Below, one piece after another: positions 37,277 through 48,030 of a stretch of 64,000 bases of DNA (within the stretch, counting starts at the first letter, position 1; each line of letters opens with the position of its first letter). Position numbers and translations under genes: made by a program. Below the pieces are notes generated by a model, which saw only the letters and a program-made list of their open reading frames with translations, did no database searches and had not been told where the DNA came from. Location: the NCBI RefSeq assembly GCF_026745355.1, contig NC_079205.1, forward strand, positions 5,977,832-6,041,831, read 5' to 3'. This stretch comes from Beta vulgaris subsp. vulgaris (Eukaryota; Streptophyta; Magnoliopsida; Caryophyllales; Amaranthaceae).

Positions 37277-37930
37277 TAACCAAACACAAGTGTCTCGCCT
37301 CCAACAACTTAACATCTGGTAACGACCCAGTGAAAAAAAAATCAAAAAAATTGCTATATTAAATACAAAAATTATTAAAAGAAACAATCTAATTTTAATA
37401 TAAAAAAAGTAGACATAATCACCAAATTGATTACACTAGTCATGAAAAGAAATCAAATTAGTCGCTATTAGACTAACTCTGTTTTTAATATAAGGATTAT
37501 CATTGTCTAATTTTAATTTAAAAGTAAACGATCTCTTACATGACTAACTCTATCAAATAATAATCAAAAGCTTATCTAGGACCTCGACGTTCATCTCTTG
37601 TCATAAACTCACAAGTTACTTCTTCTTTTTTATTACCAAAATTATTAAAAAAGACGGTCTAATTTTAATATAAAAGTAGAACTAGTCATTTAATGGATTA
37701 AACTAGTGACTATTGGGTTAATTCTCTTTTTAATAATGGGCTTATTATTGTCTAATTTTAATTTAAAAATAGGCGATCTCTTACCAGACAAACTCTTTTC
37801 ATTATTACAAGCATCAAATTACTTCATTTTAACGTAAATAAAAAAAGTAGCAATATTGGGCTTACTATTACCTAATTTTAATTTAAAAATAATTGGTGTC
37901 GTACGAGACAAACTATTTTCATTATTGCAA
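37277..37930. repeat. Three diverged direct copies of a ~230-base unit
   Basis: Segments starting near 37370, 37638 and 37830 share CTAATTTTAATATAAAA, GGGCTTA(T/C)TATT, TAATTTTAATTTAAAAATA and ACAAACT(C/A)TTTTCATTATT. No coding capacity. Confidence 0.65.
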
Positions 37931-37932
37931 GC

Positions 37933-38684
37933 GTAAAACTAGTACACCACTAAATTTGACCTCCAACAAATTAATCAAATTACTTGTCTTGCTGATCAAA
38001 CAGGGTCACCTCACCCCCAGCAGATTTATTACTCTGTCTCTTCCTACATTAGCAAGATTACAGCAATTACACCCATTTTTTGGTAAATTCTGTTATTTCC
38101 TCTCGATTATTGTTTTTACTCTTGTATTATTGATTATGTTGTTTTTCTTTGAATTTCTTGCTAAATTTTTCTCCTTTTTGATTTTCGGCGTGAACTGAAT
38201 TTTCTTTAATGGCGTTTCTAGGATTGTAGACCACATTATTGTCATGCATGTTTTAATATCTTCATAAACTTCATTTTCGTTTGTTATGTTCTCCCAATTC
38301 TTACTTCTTTTGCCCAAGTGGGTGAATTGAAGTTATGCTGAATTTTCTTTTTAATGAAAATGCTGTTCACTTATGTAAATAAGTTAATTATACTTATTAT
38401 TTAGTAACTATGTCTATGATTTGTTAGTTTATAAATTCCTCATGAGAAATTCTTGAGAGATTGAATAATTAGCAAGAAATTCAAAATATAATGCATGATT
38501 TCTATCATCATGCAAGTAATTGTTAAGAAATATCTCTAATTTTAGATACAATTATGGTTCTTGAAGCCCTTTCACATGAGGGCAATGCATGAACTTATTA
38601 AGTCTAATTAGATTAGTAGCTTTCTAATCTTTAAGCATGAACAAGGTTTGTTGGAGGTCAAATTTAGTGGTGTACTAGTTTTAC
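37933..38684. mobile_element. Element bounded by a perfect 38-bp inverted repeat
   Basis: Bases 37933-37970 are the exact reverse complement of 38647-38684 (core ACCACTAAATTTGACCTCC). The ~675 bases between encode no recognisable protein, and no target duplication is visible. It may be a young non-autonomous DNA transposon or a recent inverted duplication. Confidence 0.65.
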
Positions 38685-39424
38685 TGTTAGGCCTACTGGT
38701 GTGGAATGTTTGATCAATTTAGCTCCTAGTGTGGAGCGTGTGATCAGCTCGGCTGTGATGTGTGACATGGGTCATTTAGTCTAGGTGGTTCTATTCCGGC
38801 ATCTGGTTTGGTTTGACTCGAAATCTTGGGTCGGTGTAATTTCAATCAGACAACAGGATACTGATCCGAAAAACTCCAATGGAGTAGTTTCTTTTGTTGT
38901 CTTTGGTGCTATTAGACATAGGTACTAACTTGAGTTTGCAGCCTGAATGAAAACAAATCATCAGGCACATTACAATATCCAAGTTTCAGATAACTGTACG
39001 AGTGAGTAGTGACCACCTTACATCGTGCCTCCTTAAAATAGATTATTTAATGATATACTAGTACGTCAATACAATGTATATTTATCTAAGCCAACATAAA
39101 TACATCTTGTTTTTAACCATATTTCTTTATAATTTAGGATAATTCGGATAAAAATTCGAAACTCGAAAATGGGATTGAATTTTCGATTTTCCAGATTGGA
39201 TAGACCAGACCAGATTGGATACAGTGTCTTTTTAATTTTTTATAGCTTAGCAAGAATTGTTGGGAAATTGTCTGATAATGGTCAATGATAAGCTCTCCAT
39301 TTTTCATCCCCTCATTCATAATAATGATCAGTTTCTGATACTTTTTGTGGCATAATTTACATGTGCAGCAGACTGTTACTCAACATTCGTTTTGTCCAAG
39401 ATAGCAAGAATCTCAGAGAGAAAT
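38685..39424. other. Spacer and probable leader of the F-box gene
   Basis: No gene recognised to about 39350. An acceptor-like TTTACATGTGCAG at 39367 suggests a leader intron ending ahead of the F-box start. Confidence 0.4.
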
Positions 39425-41948
39425 ATGTATTACAGCAAGAAACTTCAGGATGAAGTAGATTCGGACTGGATCTCGGAGTTGCCACAGCATATAAACCACC
39501 ATATACTATCACTCCTTCCCATAGAAGATGCTATTCGAACATCCGTTCTGTCCAAGACCTGGAAAAGTGTATTCTCTTCGTACAACATTGTGCAATCGTT
39601 GCATTTTGACCAGAATTTATTTGCTTTGGAACTACTAGTTTCTGCTGAAAGTGGACAAGAGCCTACAGTCCAGGAATTAAGGGACAGCTTCATGAAGTTT
39701 GTGAATAATTGCTTGTTAACAATCAAGCAACAAGAATCACCAGTTCTAAAATTAACACTGAATGTGGTTGTTTTTAATGCTGAGTCTTCTGATCTTGATA
39801 GGTTGATGAATCTAGTTAGACAGATTAAGGTTGAGGAGTTGTGCATTTTTGTTCAAACAAAAGCCTCTTGTTGGCATGATTGGTATGATGAAAGGCATGA
39901 GGAGGATACATGTTATGATTTTCCGTACCCGGAAATAGTTTTTTCTTCAAAATGGTTGCAGTCTCTTACTGTACGAGGTTGTCGATTATCATTGACTGCT
40001 GGAAATTATGTGGTCGGGATGTATTCTTCTCTGCGACACTTGTGGCTCTCACGTGTTTTGGTGGCGGATGAGGAAACATTAACCAACTTGGCAAGTAGTT
40101 GCCCATGGATTGAAATTATAGAGTTCGAATCTTGCACTTTTGGGATGGAAACTCTCACGCTTTCAATATTTCATAAGCTAAAGAATGCCTCTCTTGCAGA
40201 TTGGATGTATGGTCAGATTTTGGAAGTTGACATAAAAGAAAGTGTAAACCTTGAGAGTTTCCATTGCAGTGCTCCTGATATGGAGTTATCGCTCAACTCA
40301 GCCTCAGGTGGTGGACGTAATATCAAGGAGCTGACGTTATTAGAATCCCGTTTCTTATTTGAAGACCTTACAGCCATTTTTCCCCTTCTTGAGAAAGCAA
40401 ATATTGAGATAAAAGACAGTGATATAGATTGGTTCAAAGCAGCTAATTATCATCTAAGGAAGTTAAGAATAAAATGTAATACTAAACTACAAGAGATTCA
40501 TGTTGATTGTCCGAATTTGAGGTATTTCAAATACAGAGGTCGTGGTTGTGAGAAGGTTTTTGTCGATTGCCCAAATCTAAGGGAGTTGCGCTATAAGGCG
40601 GTCCAAGTGCCATCATCACTTGAACTTAACATACCAACTGATAAATGTGTTGTTCAGTTCCTTTTCTATCTTGATTGTAAGTTCAACACATCGTGGTTCG
40701 TCTGGTTAAAGGTATTTTTGAAACATATAGCAGGAAGAAAAATATATTTGAGCCTTGCGTCTTTCTCAGGGATAGAGGTACAGGATATTAGTTGTTGCAA
40801 TGTTTGATTTCTGAACTATTCATTCTGATGTGCTGTTAAACAATTTGCTTGTGTGTTTTTGATTAATTTAGGAGGAATATGTACTCAATGAATTTGGAGC
40901 AACAATTCAGCCTTCCCAACAGAACAAGGTTCACCTTACAGTGGCGATGCAAAAGAGTAGCATAAATCAAGCTTTCGTGGATCGTCTAATTTGGAGCACC
41001 TATCCAACTACCTTGACTATACATGGCGGATGTGATATTGTTGAGGTACTCCTATCCCTAATATTCTATATCCACTGTTGTTTCAGGTTCTATACATAAG
41101 TTTTTATTAGCTATTGGGTCTTGCCGTCTTGGGACCAAACATTGTCGTACCCTGGCCGGCTGGCCCTGACTGTTGCTCCAGTCACTGCAAAGCCAACTAC
41201 CTTGTCTACAAATCACCTCTCCCCAACCCAAAAACGTCAAACCATGTCGAGTCCCAGAATTGCAGCCGCCCTTCATCCCCCAGACCCCCACTGTGTTATA
41301 GTCCTTACAGTGGTTTTGGCATAGTGGCTCTGAAGGATGAGTGGTTTTCAATATTGGACCAGTCTGTTTGGGGGGGGGCGGGGGGGAGCTAAGCTGACTG
41401 CTGAGGCAGGGTTGTCGAGCGGAGGGGAGAGATGAGGCTACAACTAGGCGGGAATCTATGGGGACTGGTGTTAGGACAGGAAGTTGGGTTATTATAGGAT
41501 TAGCATCTTTAGACGGATCAAAGGAGTATTGACTACTGAGAGCAGTTAAGGGTAATCAAGTGTTCAATAAAGTTATAACTTGTAGGGGGGTGAAAGTTTA
41601 GCTCTCGAAATGTAACTAGGGGTGATTTCATGATGGATCTTGTTATTCTGTTATTTATTTAGCATAAAGTCCTATTTATTAATTGGGTGTACAATACAAC
41701 TACAAAAAATTCCTTTGATTTTGCAGTACTTGTGTGAAATATTAGCTAGCAAATGCCGAGATGGTTGTTGTTGTAAGCAGTTTTGCATTAAATGTTGGTG
41801 GCATAACGTAGAAGATGTTAAAGCTAGTAGCGGAACTGAAGACATGAAAGAGAATTTAGCGTCTATGGTGGAGATGCATAAAACAAGTACAAACAAGTCT
41901 TCTTTCACATTTAAGTGGCGCTTTGAATCTCCCTTGAATGGTTCGTAG
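39425..41948 (+). CDS. F-box/LRR protein (three exons)
   Basis: Exons 39425-40777, 40872-41045 and 41727-41948, all joined in phase 0 with GT..AG borders. F-box proteins are the substrate-selecting part of SCF ubiquitin ligases. Seen: an N-terminal F-box (DSDWISELPQHINHHILSLL, then PIEDAIRTSVLSKTWKSVFS), irregular plant-type leucine-rich repeats (LQSLTVRGCRL, LRHLWLSRV, NIKELTLLESRF), and a short C-terminal region (ILASKCRDGCCCKQF) without a clear FBD motif. The family is F-box/RNI-like. The first ATG after the acceptor at 39380 is at 39425; an in-frame TTG upstream is not a start. Intron 2 (680 bases) contains a GC-richer insert. Target unknown. Confidence 0.85.
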
Positions 41949-41989
41949 CAATGTGCTTGCTAATATGTTTGATATCTAAGAGCTTAATC

Positions 41990-42128
41990 AAAGACATGAA
42001 AGAGAAGTTAGCATCTATGGTGAGATGCACAAAACAACTAAACAAGTAAAAGGGAGTCTTGTATTACATTTAAATGGCAATTTGATGATTTCGATTGAAT
42101 GTTTCATGGCAATGTGCTTGCTGGAAAT
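41990..42128 (+). pseudogene. Duplicated end of F-box exon 3
   Basis: This stretch repeats 41842-41970 (GACATGAAAGAGAA, TTAGC(A/G)TCTATGGTG, GCAATGTGCTTGCT) just after the stop. One base is lost in GGTGGAGATG and other indels follow, so it cannot be read in frame. A tandem duplication of the terminal exon. Confidence 0.85.
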
Positions 42129-42592
42129 GCATGAATCCATTAAACTTAGTAGGTTATTGTCTCCAATAGTATGATCAAGTATTATACTCATTTAATTTTT
42201 GCAGTCAGAATTCTATGCAAGTTTTTAGATATTTTGAAGAAATTTTGTAAGGCCCTAAAGTCGTAAAATGGGCTGAACTAATCTGAATTGATACTGTGAT
42301 CGATTTTCATCCCTTCCTTGTGGCTCATTTGCAACGAAAAAAATGAAAGCCCATTTTACGACAATGCCAACTTTTCAGACCATTTATACAAAAATAGAGG
42401 AGAAAATAATAAATTAGTCTGATTCAGTAAAGAGGGGAGTTGCAAATAGTAATTCTCTAGAAATTGTCATATAGCAAAACCAAGTTTTCAACTGTTTTTT
42501 TTTAAAAAATTCTTTTCCATGTTTGCATTTGTAACTTATTACTGTTTCCTTGACTTCATATAGAAGAACAGAAGATGGCCATCATGTTATAT
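42129..42592. other. AT-rich spacer
   Basis: No gene or repeat end recognised. Confidence 0.5.
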
Positions 42593-42885
42593 TGTCACAG
42601 GACCAACTCAACCAAAAGCTTAAGCTTATGATTGAGGTCCCAGGAATAGATTTATACTCTATCACGCCCCCTCACGCAATAGTCCTTTGGGCTTAAAGTG
42701 TGGATGTAGCACAGGCCTCCCTCATACCTGGCGCTAAATATTCCACTGCGAAAGGATCGGGGTGGATGAGATTCGAACCCGTGACCTTTTTGTCACGTTG
42801 GCTCTTGATACCATGTCACAGGATCAACTCAACCAAAAGCTTAAGCTTATGATTGAGGCCCCAGGAATAGATTTATACTCTATCA
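42593..42885 (-). mobile_element. TRIM (terminal-repeat retrotransposon in miniature), complete
   Basis: Two 72-base LTRs (42593-42664 and 42814-42885) differing at two positions, flanked by TATAT at 42588-42592 and 42886-42890. On minus each LTR reads TGATAGAG..TGTGACA. The 5' LTR is followed directly by TGGTATCAAGAGCC, complementary to the initiator-Met tRNA end, and the 3' LTR is preceded by a purine-rich TGAGGGGGCG. Total 293 bases, no protein; it must borrow its enzymes. The GTTCGAATC inside is not a tRNA gene. Confidence 0.93.
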
Positions 42886-42890
42886 TATAT

Positions 42891-43285
42891 TGAAGAAATG
42901 TACAAATATTAAGGTGAACTGAATATCATTTTTAGCCCTCTTGTTCATTTGAAAAGTTCTTATGGAGCAACAAACAAAAGATACTTCATATAAACAAAGA
43001 ACACAGTTTTGGATTCACTTCATTGGCGTACACACAAAAAAAAAAAAAAAAATCATAGACATCAAGAACTGTTTGATTATATTAAAGATAGCTTACAGCC
43101 CTACCTCAAGGCATCGAGAACTCCACAAAAGGCGAAACAACGTTTTTTTTTTTTGAGGGGAAAGCAATGGAATGCAACTTTTGTTTGTTTTTTGTGAATT
43201 TGATGAAAGTTTGCTCAAATTTATTTCGTGCAAGTTTGTAGAAAAATATACTCTTCATAATACTTCCTCCAATCTCTTTACATAT
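42891..43285. other. AT-rich spacer
   Basis: Homopolymer A and T runs; no gene. Confidence 0.5.
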
Positions 43286-43545
43286 GCTCAAAGGAGTTTG
43301 CATATATATGTTTACCACCACAAAACTTTGAACCTTATTTTTATAGTCGTTAATAAATGATGGTAATGAGAATAAATTTTAAGTGTAATGTTATAAGCGA
43401 AACGTCCTTAAAATCTCTATGGAGAGGTTTTCCCTTACCATCCCCCCAAACTCAAAGGGAATGCCCACAACCCAAGTCAAGTTAATCTATTTGAAAAGTT
43501 CTTATATAGTTTGGGCCCTCCAGAAAAAGAGAATGATCAAAGGAG
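43286..43545. repeat. Chimeric repeat: MITE left end joined to SINE 3' part
   Basis: 43286-43331 repeats as 43533-43577 (CAAAGGAGTTTGCATAT). 43340-43418 repeats the MITE left end at 43585-43665. 43423-43540 repeats the SINE 3' part at 43930-44062. The unit is thus a partial tandem duplicate of its right neighbour with an internal deletion joining MITE to SINE. Confidence 0.75.
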
Positions 43546-43574
43546 TTTGCATATGTTTATCACCATAAAATTTT

Positions 43575-44120
43575 CACAGTTTGTTTGGTAGTCGTTAATA
43601 AATTATGGTAATGAGAATAAATTTTAAGTGTAATGTTATAAGCGAAACGTCCTCAAAATCTCCGTGGAGAGCAATATCAAACCCGAAGTTTGTATGTTTT
43701 TTCTCCACGGGAAAGTAATCTCAGCCCTAAATTTATCTTTTTCTCCAAGGGGAAGTAATTTTCATTACCACTCATTACCACTTACTAGGGGGTATTGGAT
43801 GGGAATGAAAATATATGAAGAAAAATACACTTTAGTATAAAATTAACATTACCATGAGAATGAACTCCAAGCCTAGTGGTAAGGAAAGAACCTTCCAACC
43901 TCAATGTTAGGGGTTCGATCCCTATTAGGGACACTTCAGAGAGGGTTTCCCCTTATCATCCCTCCAAACTCAAAGGGAATGCCAACAACCCAGGTCAAGT
44001 TAATCTATTAGAGGTCTCGATCTGACAACGCCCATCATATGTAGTTTGGGCCCTCTAGAAAAAGAGAATAAGCAATGATTTTCTTCATAGATTTACATAC
44101 AAATTCATTTTCATCGATAG
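43575..44120. mobile_element. PIF/Tourist-type MITE copy, split by a SINE
   Basis: Homologous end to end with the intact element at 56732-57076: TTTGGTAGTCGTTAATA, GGTAATGAGAATAAATTTTA, ATTACCACTCATTACCAC and TTACATACAAATTCATTTTC. The right inverted end is truncated. A SINE occupies 43866-44063. Confidence 0.75.
43866..44063 (+). mobile_element. tRNA-derived SINE, family C, inside MITE
   Basis: A-box-like AAGCCTAGTGGTAAGG and B box GGGGTTCGATCCC, body to AGAAAAA. Flanked by GAGAATGAAC (43856-43865) and GAGAATAAGC (44064-44073), an imperfect duplication of MITE sequence. The intact MITE at 56.7 kb shows the uninterrupted site. Confidence 0.7.
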
Positions 44121-44571
44121 TAATCTTATCTATTTCCTCATGGTACTTTTTTCAAAAGTTTTTTTTTTTTTTTTTTTTTTTGACAATTATTGATCTCAAA
44201 AATGGACCACACACCTCCTAACCCAACTCTCAAGACTGATACAAATACAATGGGTCATTAATAAGATTGACTAGTCTTTCTTGTTCTACATCCTCCCCAA
44301 AGTAGATGCTTGTTGACTCTTGGAAGTTCACATAGGTCATAGCACTTCCCTAAGTCATTCTTTTAATTTTTTATTCTATGCATATAAATTTAAGATTGGT
44401 ATCACCCACCCTCCAAGAAAGAACAAATTTTTATAGAAACCAAAGTCACATCACATATTTATATACACTATTCAATAATTTCTCACTACACAAACTAAAT
44501 ATCAAAAACCCATTTCTTCTCCTCCTGAATCTCTCATTTGTAAACTAGCTTGAAAAGTTCTTTTAAAAAAA
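44121..44571 (+). promoter_or_regulatory. Upstream region of NDR1-like gene 5
   Basis: A poly-T run (44159-44181), then AT-rich DNA with a TTATATA box at 44459-44465, 107 bases before the ATG. No other gene. Confidence 0.5.
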
Positions 44572-45177
44572 ATGGCGCAAAAGAAAGAAGTGAAACAACG
44601 TAGTTGCTGCGGTTGTATATTTTCATTAGGTCTCTGTGCTCTTTCTCTATGGCTTCTCCTCTATCACAAAACTCCAACTTGCTCCATTGAAGAATTTGAC
44701 GTTTTTGCCCTCAAAGAAATAACTACCAACAACAAAACTATCCACTACGATGTTAAACTCAAAAACAGAATTATAAACAAGGGAATTTACTACGATGCCC
44801 TTAACGTAACATTTTATGATAAAAATGATATCATTGGAAATGTCAATTTTAGCCCTTTCTACCAAGGCCACCATAAGGGTACACACCGTGTTGGAAATAT
44901 TGATGCTAGAGGGGTACATTGGGAAAATGATACCGCCACGGCGATTTTTAGGGTGGAGTTGGCGACTGCTGTGAGGTACAAACACTTGCTGTGGAAGAGC
45001 AAACGACATCGTTTGGTGTTGGGAGCTGACTTGAAAGTCAATGATCAAGGTAGTTTGGTTAAAAGGAAGGGTAATAAGGGAATTAAGCTTAGCTCTGGAG
45101 CTGGAAAGATCAATAATAAGGGTCTTTTTGAGCTTTTGGGTATATTGGGTATTTTGGTTTTCATTCATTTTGTGTAG
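44572..45177 (+). CDS. NDR1-like protein 5
   Basis: Single exon, 201 residues. Cys-rich head (SCCGC), membrane segment (about 16-31, IFSLGLCALSLWLLLY), PTCSIEEFDVFALKE, NKGIYYDALNVTFY, NFSPFYQGHHKGTHRVGN, ARGVHWENDTATA, FRVELATAVRY, KHLLWKSKRHRLVLGADLK and a hydrophobic tail (FELLGILGILVFIHFV) suited to GPI attachment. Closest to gene 2 (24882), 19 kb upstream, with most of the mature protein identical. Signal-anchor topology as in NDR1. Expected at the plasma membrane in immune signalling; inferred from family only. Confidence 0.93.
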   Translation: MAQKKEVKQRSCCGCIFSLGLCALSLWLLLYHKTPTCSIEEFDVFALKEITTNNKTIHYDVKLKNRIINKGIYYDALNVTFYDKNDIIGNVNFSPFYQGHHKGTHRVGNIDARGVHWENDTATAIFRVELATAVRYKHLLWKSKRHRLVLGADLKVNDQGSLVKRKGNKGIKLSSGAGKINNKGLFELLGILGILVFIHFV

Positions 45178-45309
45178 ATTGGATTATATTTGATTTTTCT
45201 CCCTTTCTATTTTTGTGGTTGTTGTTAGTTTACTGTTCAAGTAGAATTTGATCAGATTGGAGAATAGCTGAACTTGGAATACATTCGAAATGAAAGTTGA
45301 TGTTGTCAT

Positions 45310-47130
45310 ATCATACTCCCTCCATTTTTTTAATTAGTACATTTTCTTTATATAGTTGTTTCTTTTGAATTGTTATATAATTTAAATTTTTTTATTAAAG
45401 TACTTGGAATTTTTTCCTTGAATTATGTTAAAATGAGTATTAATTCCTCACATACGTCAAAGTTCAAATAAATTTCATAGGTACCGTCCATGTAGGACAG
45501 CACGCGAGAATTTTTTGTTTTTGTACTTAAGTAAAACCGTTGCTTCGAATAGCGGTTTCCTCTTCGAAGCCGCTGCTTGAAGTAGCGGTTATGAGAAAAA
45601 TAAACCGCTATTTGAAATCATAATGTGTATTTCTTTTAGAAGCATATTAATGTGTAGCGGTTTTTATTTTTAGAAGAATATTAATGTGTTTCAGTTGGCT
45701 TCGGATACACCATACCAGGTCCCACTTAGCAAGTGGACTTTCTTACTACAGGGATGCACTTGACCATCAGACGGACGAGCAAGTAGATAGGGTCTCACAT
45801 GCCTAACTTATATACATTTATTCGCTCAGACATTGACCTTATATAGCGCAAGGGGATGAGCGCGAGAGACGTGTTGTTCAGTGTACTCCGTTTAGTGGTC
45901 GTACTTATGCCATTAAGGAGTATATGATATGGTATCGTCGCATCACGAGGTTGTGCATGATGGATCCATTGAGGCGAGCTCCTTCTACACATTATCAGCC
46001 TGCGTCTACAGATATAATACTGGTAAGTCACATGATTTGTATTTATACTTTTATTTATTTTTGAAACTACATAATGTATATTTTTATTTCTATGCAGGCA
46101 CATAAGTTATCTGATGTTGCTCATATGTGTAGTATTGTACTGGAGACTGTTGAGTCATTGCCTCCATATATGGGGCACCAGTTGTATGCGTACACATTAA
46201 TTACCTACCATGAGGGACCTGTGTATTGAAGTTGTTGTCTTATAGGGCGTGCCTACTTCTGCTAAACATACATCGACTTCTACATCTTTATGCCCGGTCG
46301 CTGCCCACACATCTACCATGACACCTTTGCTTTCGCCTCCAGTCTGTCAGAGAACCTACCGACGTCGTTCGACCACCACTCCGTCTTCTCTTGATGCCAT
46401 TGCGGAGTCTAATGAGTCCACACCTAGTTCATCTAAACCTACACAAAAGAAGAAGGTGGAGGTTTAGCACTTTCATTTATTGTTTGTATAGTAAGTTAGT
46501 TAACATTATGTTGCATTTTAAACTATGTTTGTGATTGATCTATCATTATATGTCATTTTCTTAATCTCTCTTCATCATTAAGAAATTCTTGGATAAATTT
46601 GAATTTGCATGAACTTGGTGTTTGGTGATTGATGTGTGGATAAACTCGGTATTGTTGGATGAAATCGGAGAGATTTGGTGCTGGAATTGTAGGTTGGAGA
46701 GCTTATTTTGTAATATTTCTACCATTTTGGCCAGTTATAGGAAAGCAACACTAGCTGGGATTTGTGTGCATATAGATCGCTACTTCGAATAACAATTCAT
46801 ATACGCCAAAGCTCCAGTTGATGCCCACAGAGAACTGCCATTTTACTCTAGTTAGCTGCTACTTACTTTGAGTAGCAGTTAATTTTGAAGTGAACCGCTA
46901 CTCTGAGTAGCAGTTTATTTGGGCGAAAAGAAAAAAAATTCTAGCAAGCTGTCCTACGTGGACGGTACCTATGCAATTAATTTAAACTTTGGCGCATGTG
47001 AGGAATTAATACTCATTTTAACATTATACGAGGAAAAGATTAAGAGTACTTGGCACATCAAAAAGAAATAATAACAAATGGTTGTTCTTTTTAAAACTTT
47101 TCTTATTTGGAGTACTTGGTTCCCTCATTT
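45310..47130. mobile_element. Long-inverted-repeat element carrying a PMD gene fragment
   Basis: 45400-45513 and 46938-47055 are inverted copies over ~115 bases (TTAAAATGAGTATTAATTCC, GGTACCGTCCA(T/C)GTAGGACAGC). Weaker similarity continues outward to about 45310 and 47110. Inner flanks on both sides carry scattered TAGCGGTTTA / TTCGAAGTAGCGG-type repeats. Between lies a plant-mobile-domain fragment. Such arms and captured cargo suit a Mutator-like element. Ends and target duplication are not fixed. Confidence 0.65.
45870..46467 (+). pseudogene. Plant mobile domain (PMD, MAIN-like) C-terminal fragment
   Basis: Exon 1 to 46022 reads RVVQCTPFSGRTYAIKEY and MIWYRRITRLCMMDP, the C-terminal PMD pattern (YLxWYxxxTRR). 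A GTAAGT..TATGCAG intron (46023-46097) follows in phase, then AHKLSDVAHMCSIVLETVES to a TGA at 46227-46229, and a Ser/Thr/Pro-rich frame to TAG 46467 ending PTQKKKVEV. PMD proteins (MAIN, MAIL1) act in silencing and meristem maintenance, and the domain is often spread by transposons. The N-terminal PMD is missing, so this is a captured remnant. Confidence 0.65.
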
Positions 47131-48024
47131 AATATATTTGTATAGATAATATCATATCACATTGTAGAATTAATGGTAATACTCCATTTGTTTTAATGTT
47201 ATATAAATACCCCACTTTGACTTTAACATTTGCTAATATACAACTTTAACCATTTTTAGATCTAATTATTCATTGTTAAAGTTATATAAAAAACTGATAT
47301 TTTATGTCGAGGCAAATTCAACAATATCTTGTACTTCCTCCATAACAAAATAGATGTCACACTTTGACTTTTACGCTTGTCGATGCAGTACTTTGACCAT
47401 TAATAACTTTAATTGTGTATTAGTAAAAGTTATAAGAAGTTAATATTATAAAAGTATACATTGAATATAATTTTTTTTGGGCCTCCATTCGGGGACCCGG
47501 GTAAGAAGAATTACCTCTATAGTAACGGTTGGTTTTATCTAAAACTAAAAAATACATGTATAATATAACCTTATTTTTAAAAGTGTTTATTTACTGATGA
47601 TCATATTTATTAAAGTTAATTATGTTTCGAAATTCATATTTTATTTGTGTTTGGGGTATGAATTATATTGACTATTTGTAATGTATTTATTTATTTAATT
47701 ATATGAAATTATTATTATTATTATTTTATATTTTGAATTTTCCACAATTAGTTAAGCGGCATTTCACAAATAAAAAAACCAAAGTCGATTTCCTTGTCGA
47801 ATCATCAGACCTCATCTCTATTCTACTTCATGGGAAGACATGGGGACACCAAAATAATGAAAGCCCCATTTTACCCCTAACAAATTAAGCATATTTACAT
47901 CAAATAGGATAGAAAAAAGAGGAAAAGAAATAAAGATTTTCAAGTTAGTAAACCTCCCCATTCCCCAATATCAAAACCGTATTTTTTGAAAAACACAAAC
48001 CTGTTAAGCAAACCAGAAGATGAA
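47131..48024. other. AT-rich spacer with MITE remnants
   Basis: Contains a Helitron-like 5' end on minus (A|TCTATACAAATATATTAAA at 47146) without an identifiable 3' end, and two half-MITE remnants near 47180 and 47331 (CTTCCTCCATAACAAAATAG). No gene. Confidence 0.45.
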
Positions 48025-48030
48025 TATATA
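48025..48030 (+). promoter_or_regulatory. TATA box of dephospho-CoA kinase gene
   Basis: TATATA with a pyrimidine-rich leader after it (AACCCCAAACACTATCCTCC). A donor-like GAG|GTTTGT at 48252 and the acceptor at 49680 suggest a leader intron of about 1.4 kb. The leader intron also contains a GC-rich coding-like tract (48660-49060) I cannot identify. Confidence 0.45.

Noticed and set aside
42760..42815. Possible tRNA gene (GATTCGAACCCGTGAC and CTCTTGATACCA)
   Set aside because: It is the internal part and primer-binding site of the TRIM; no cloverleaf forms.
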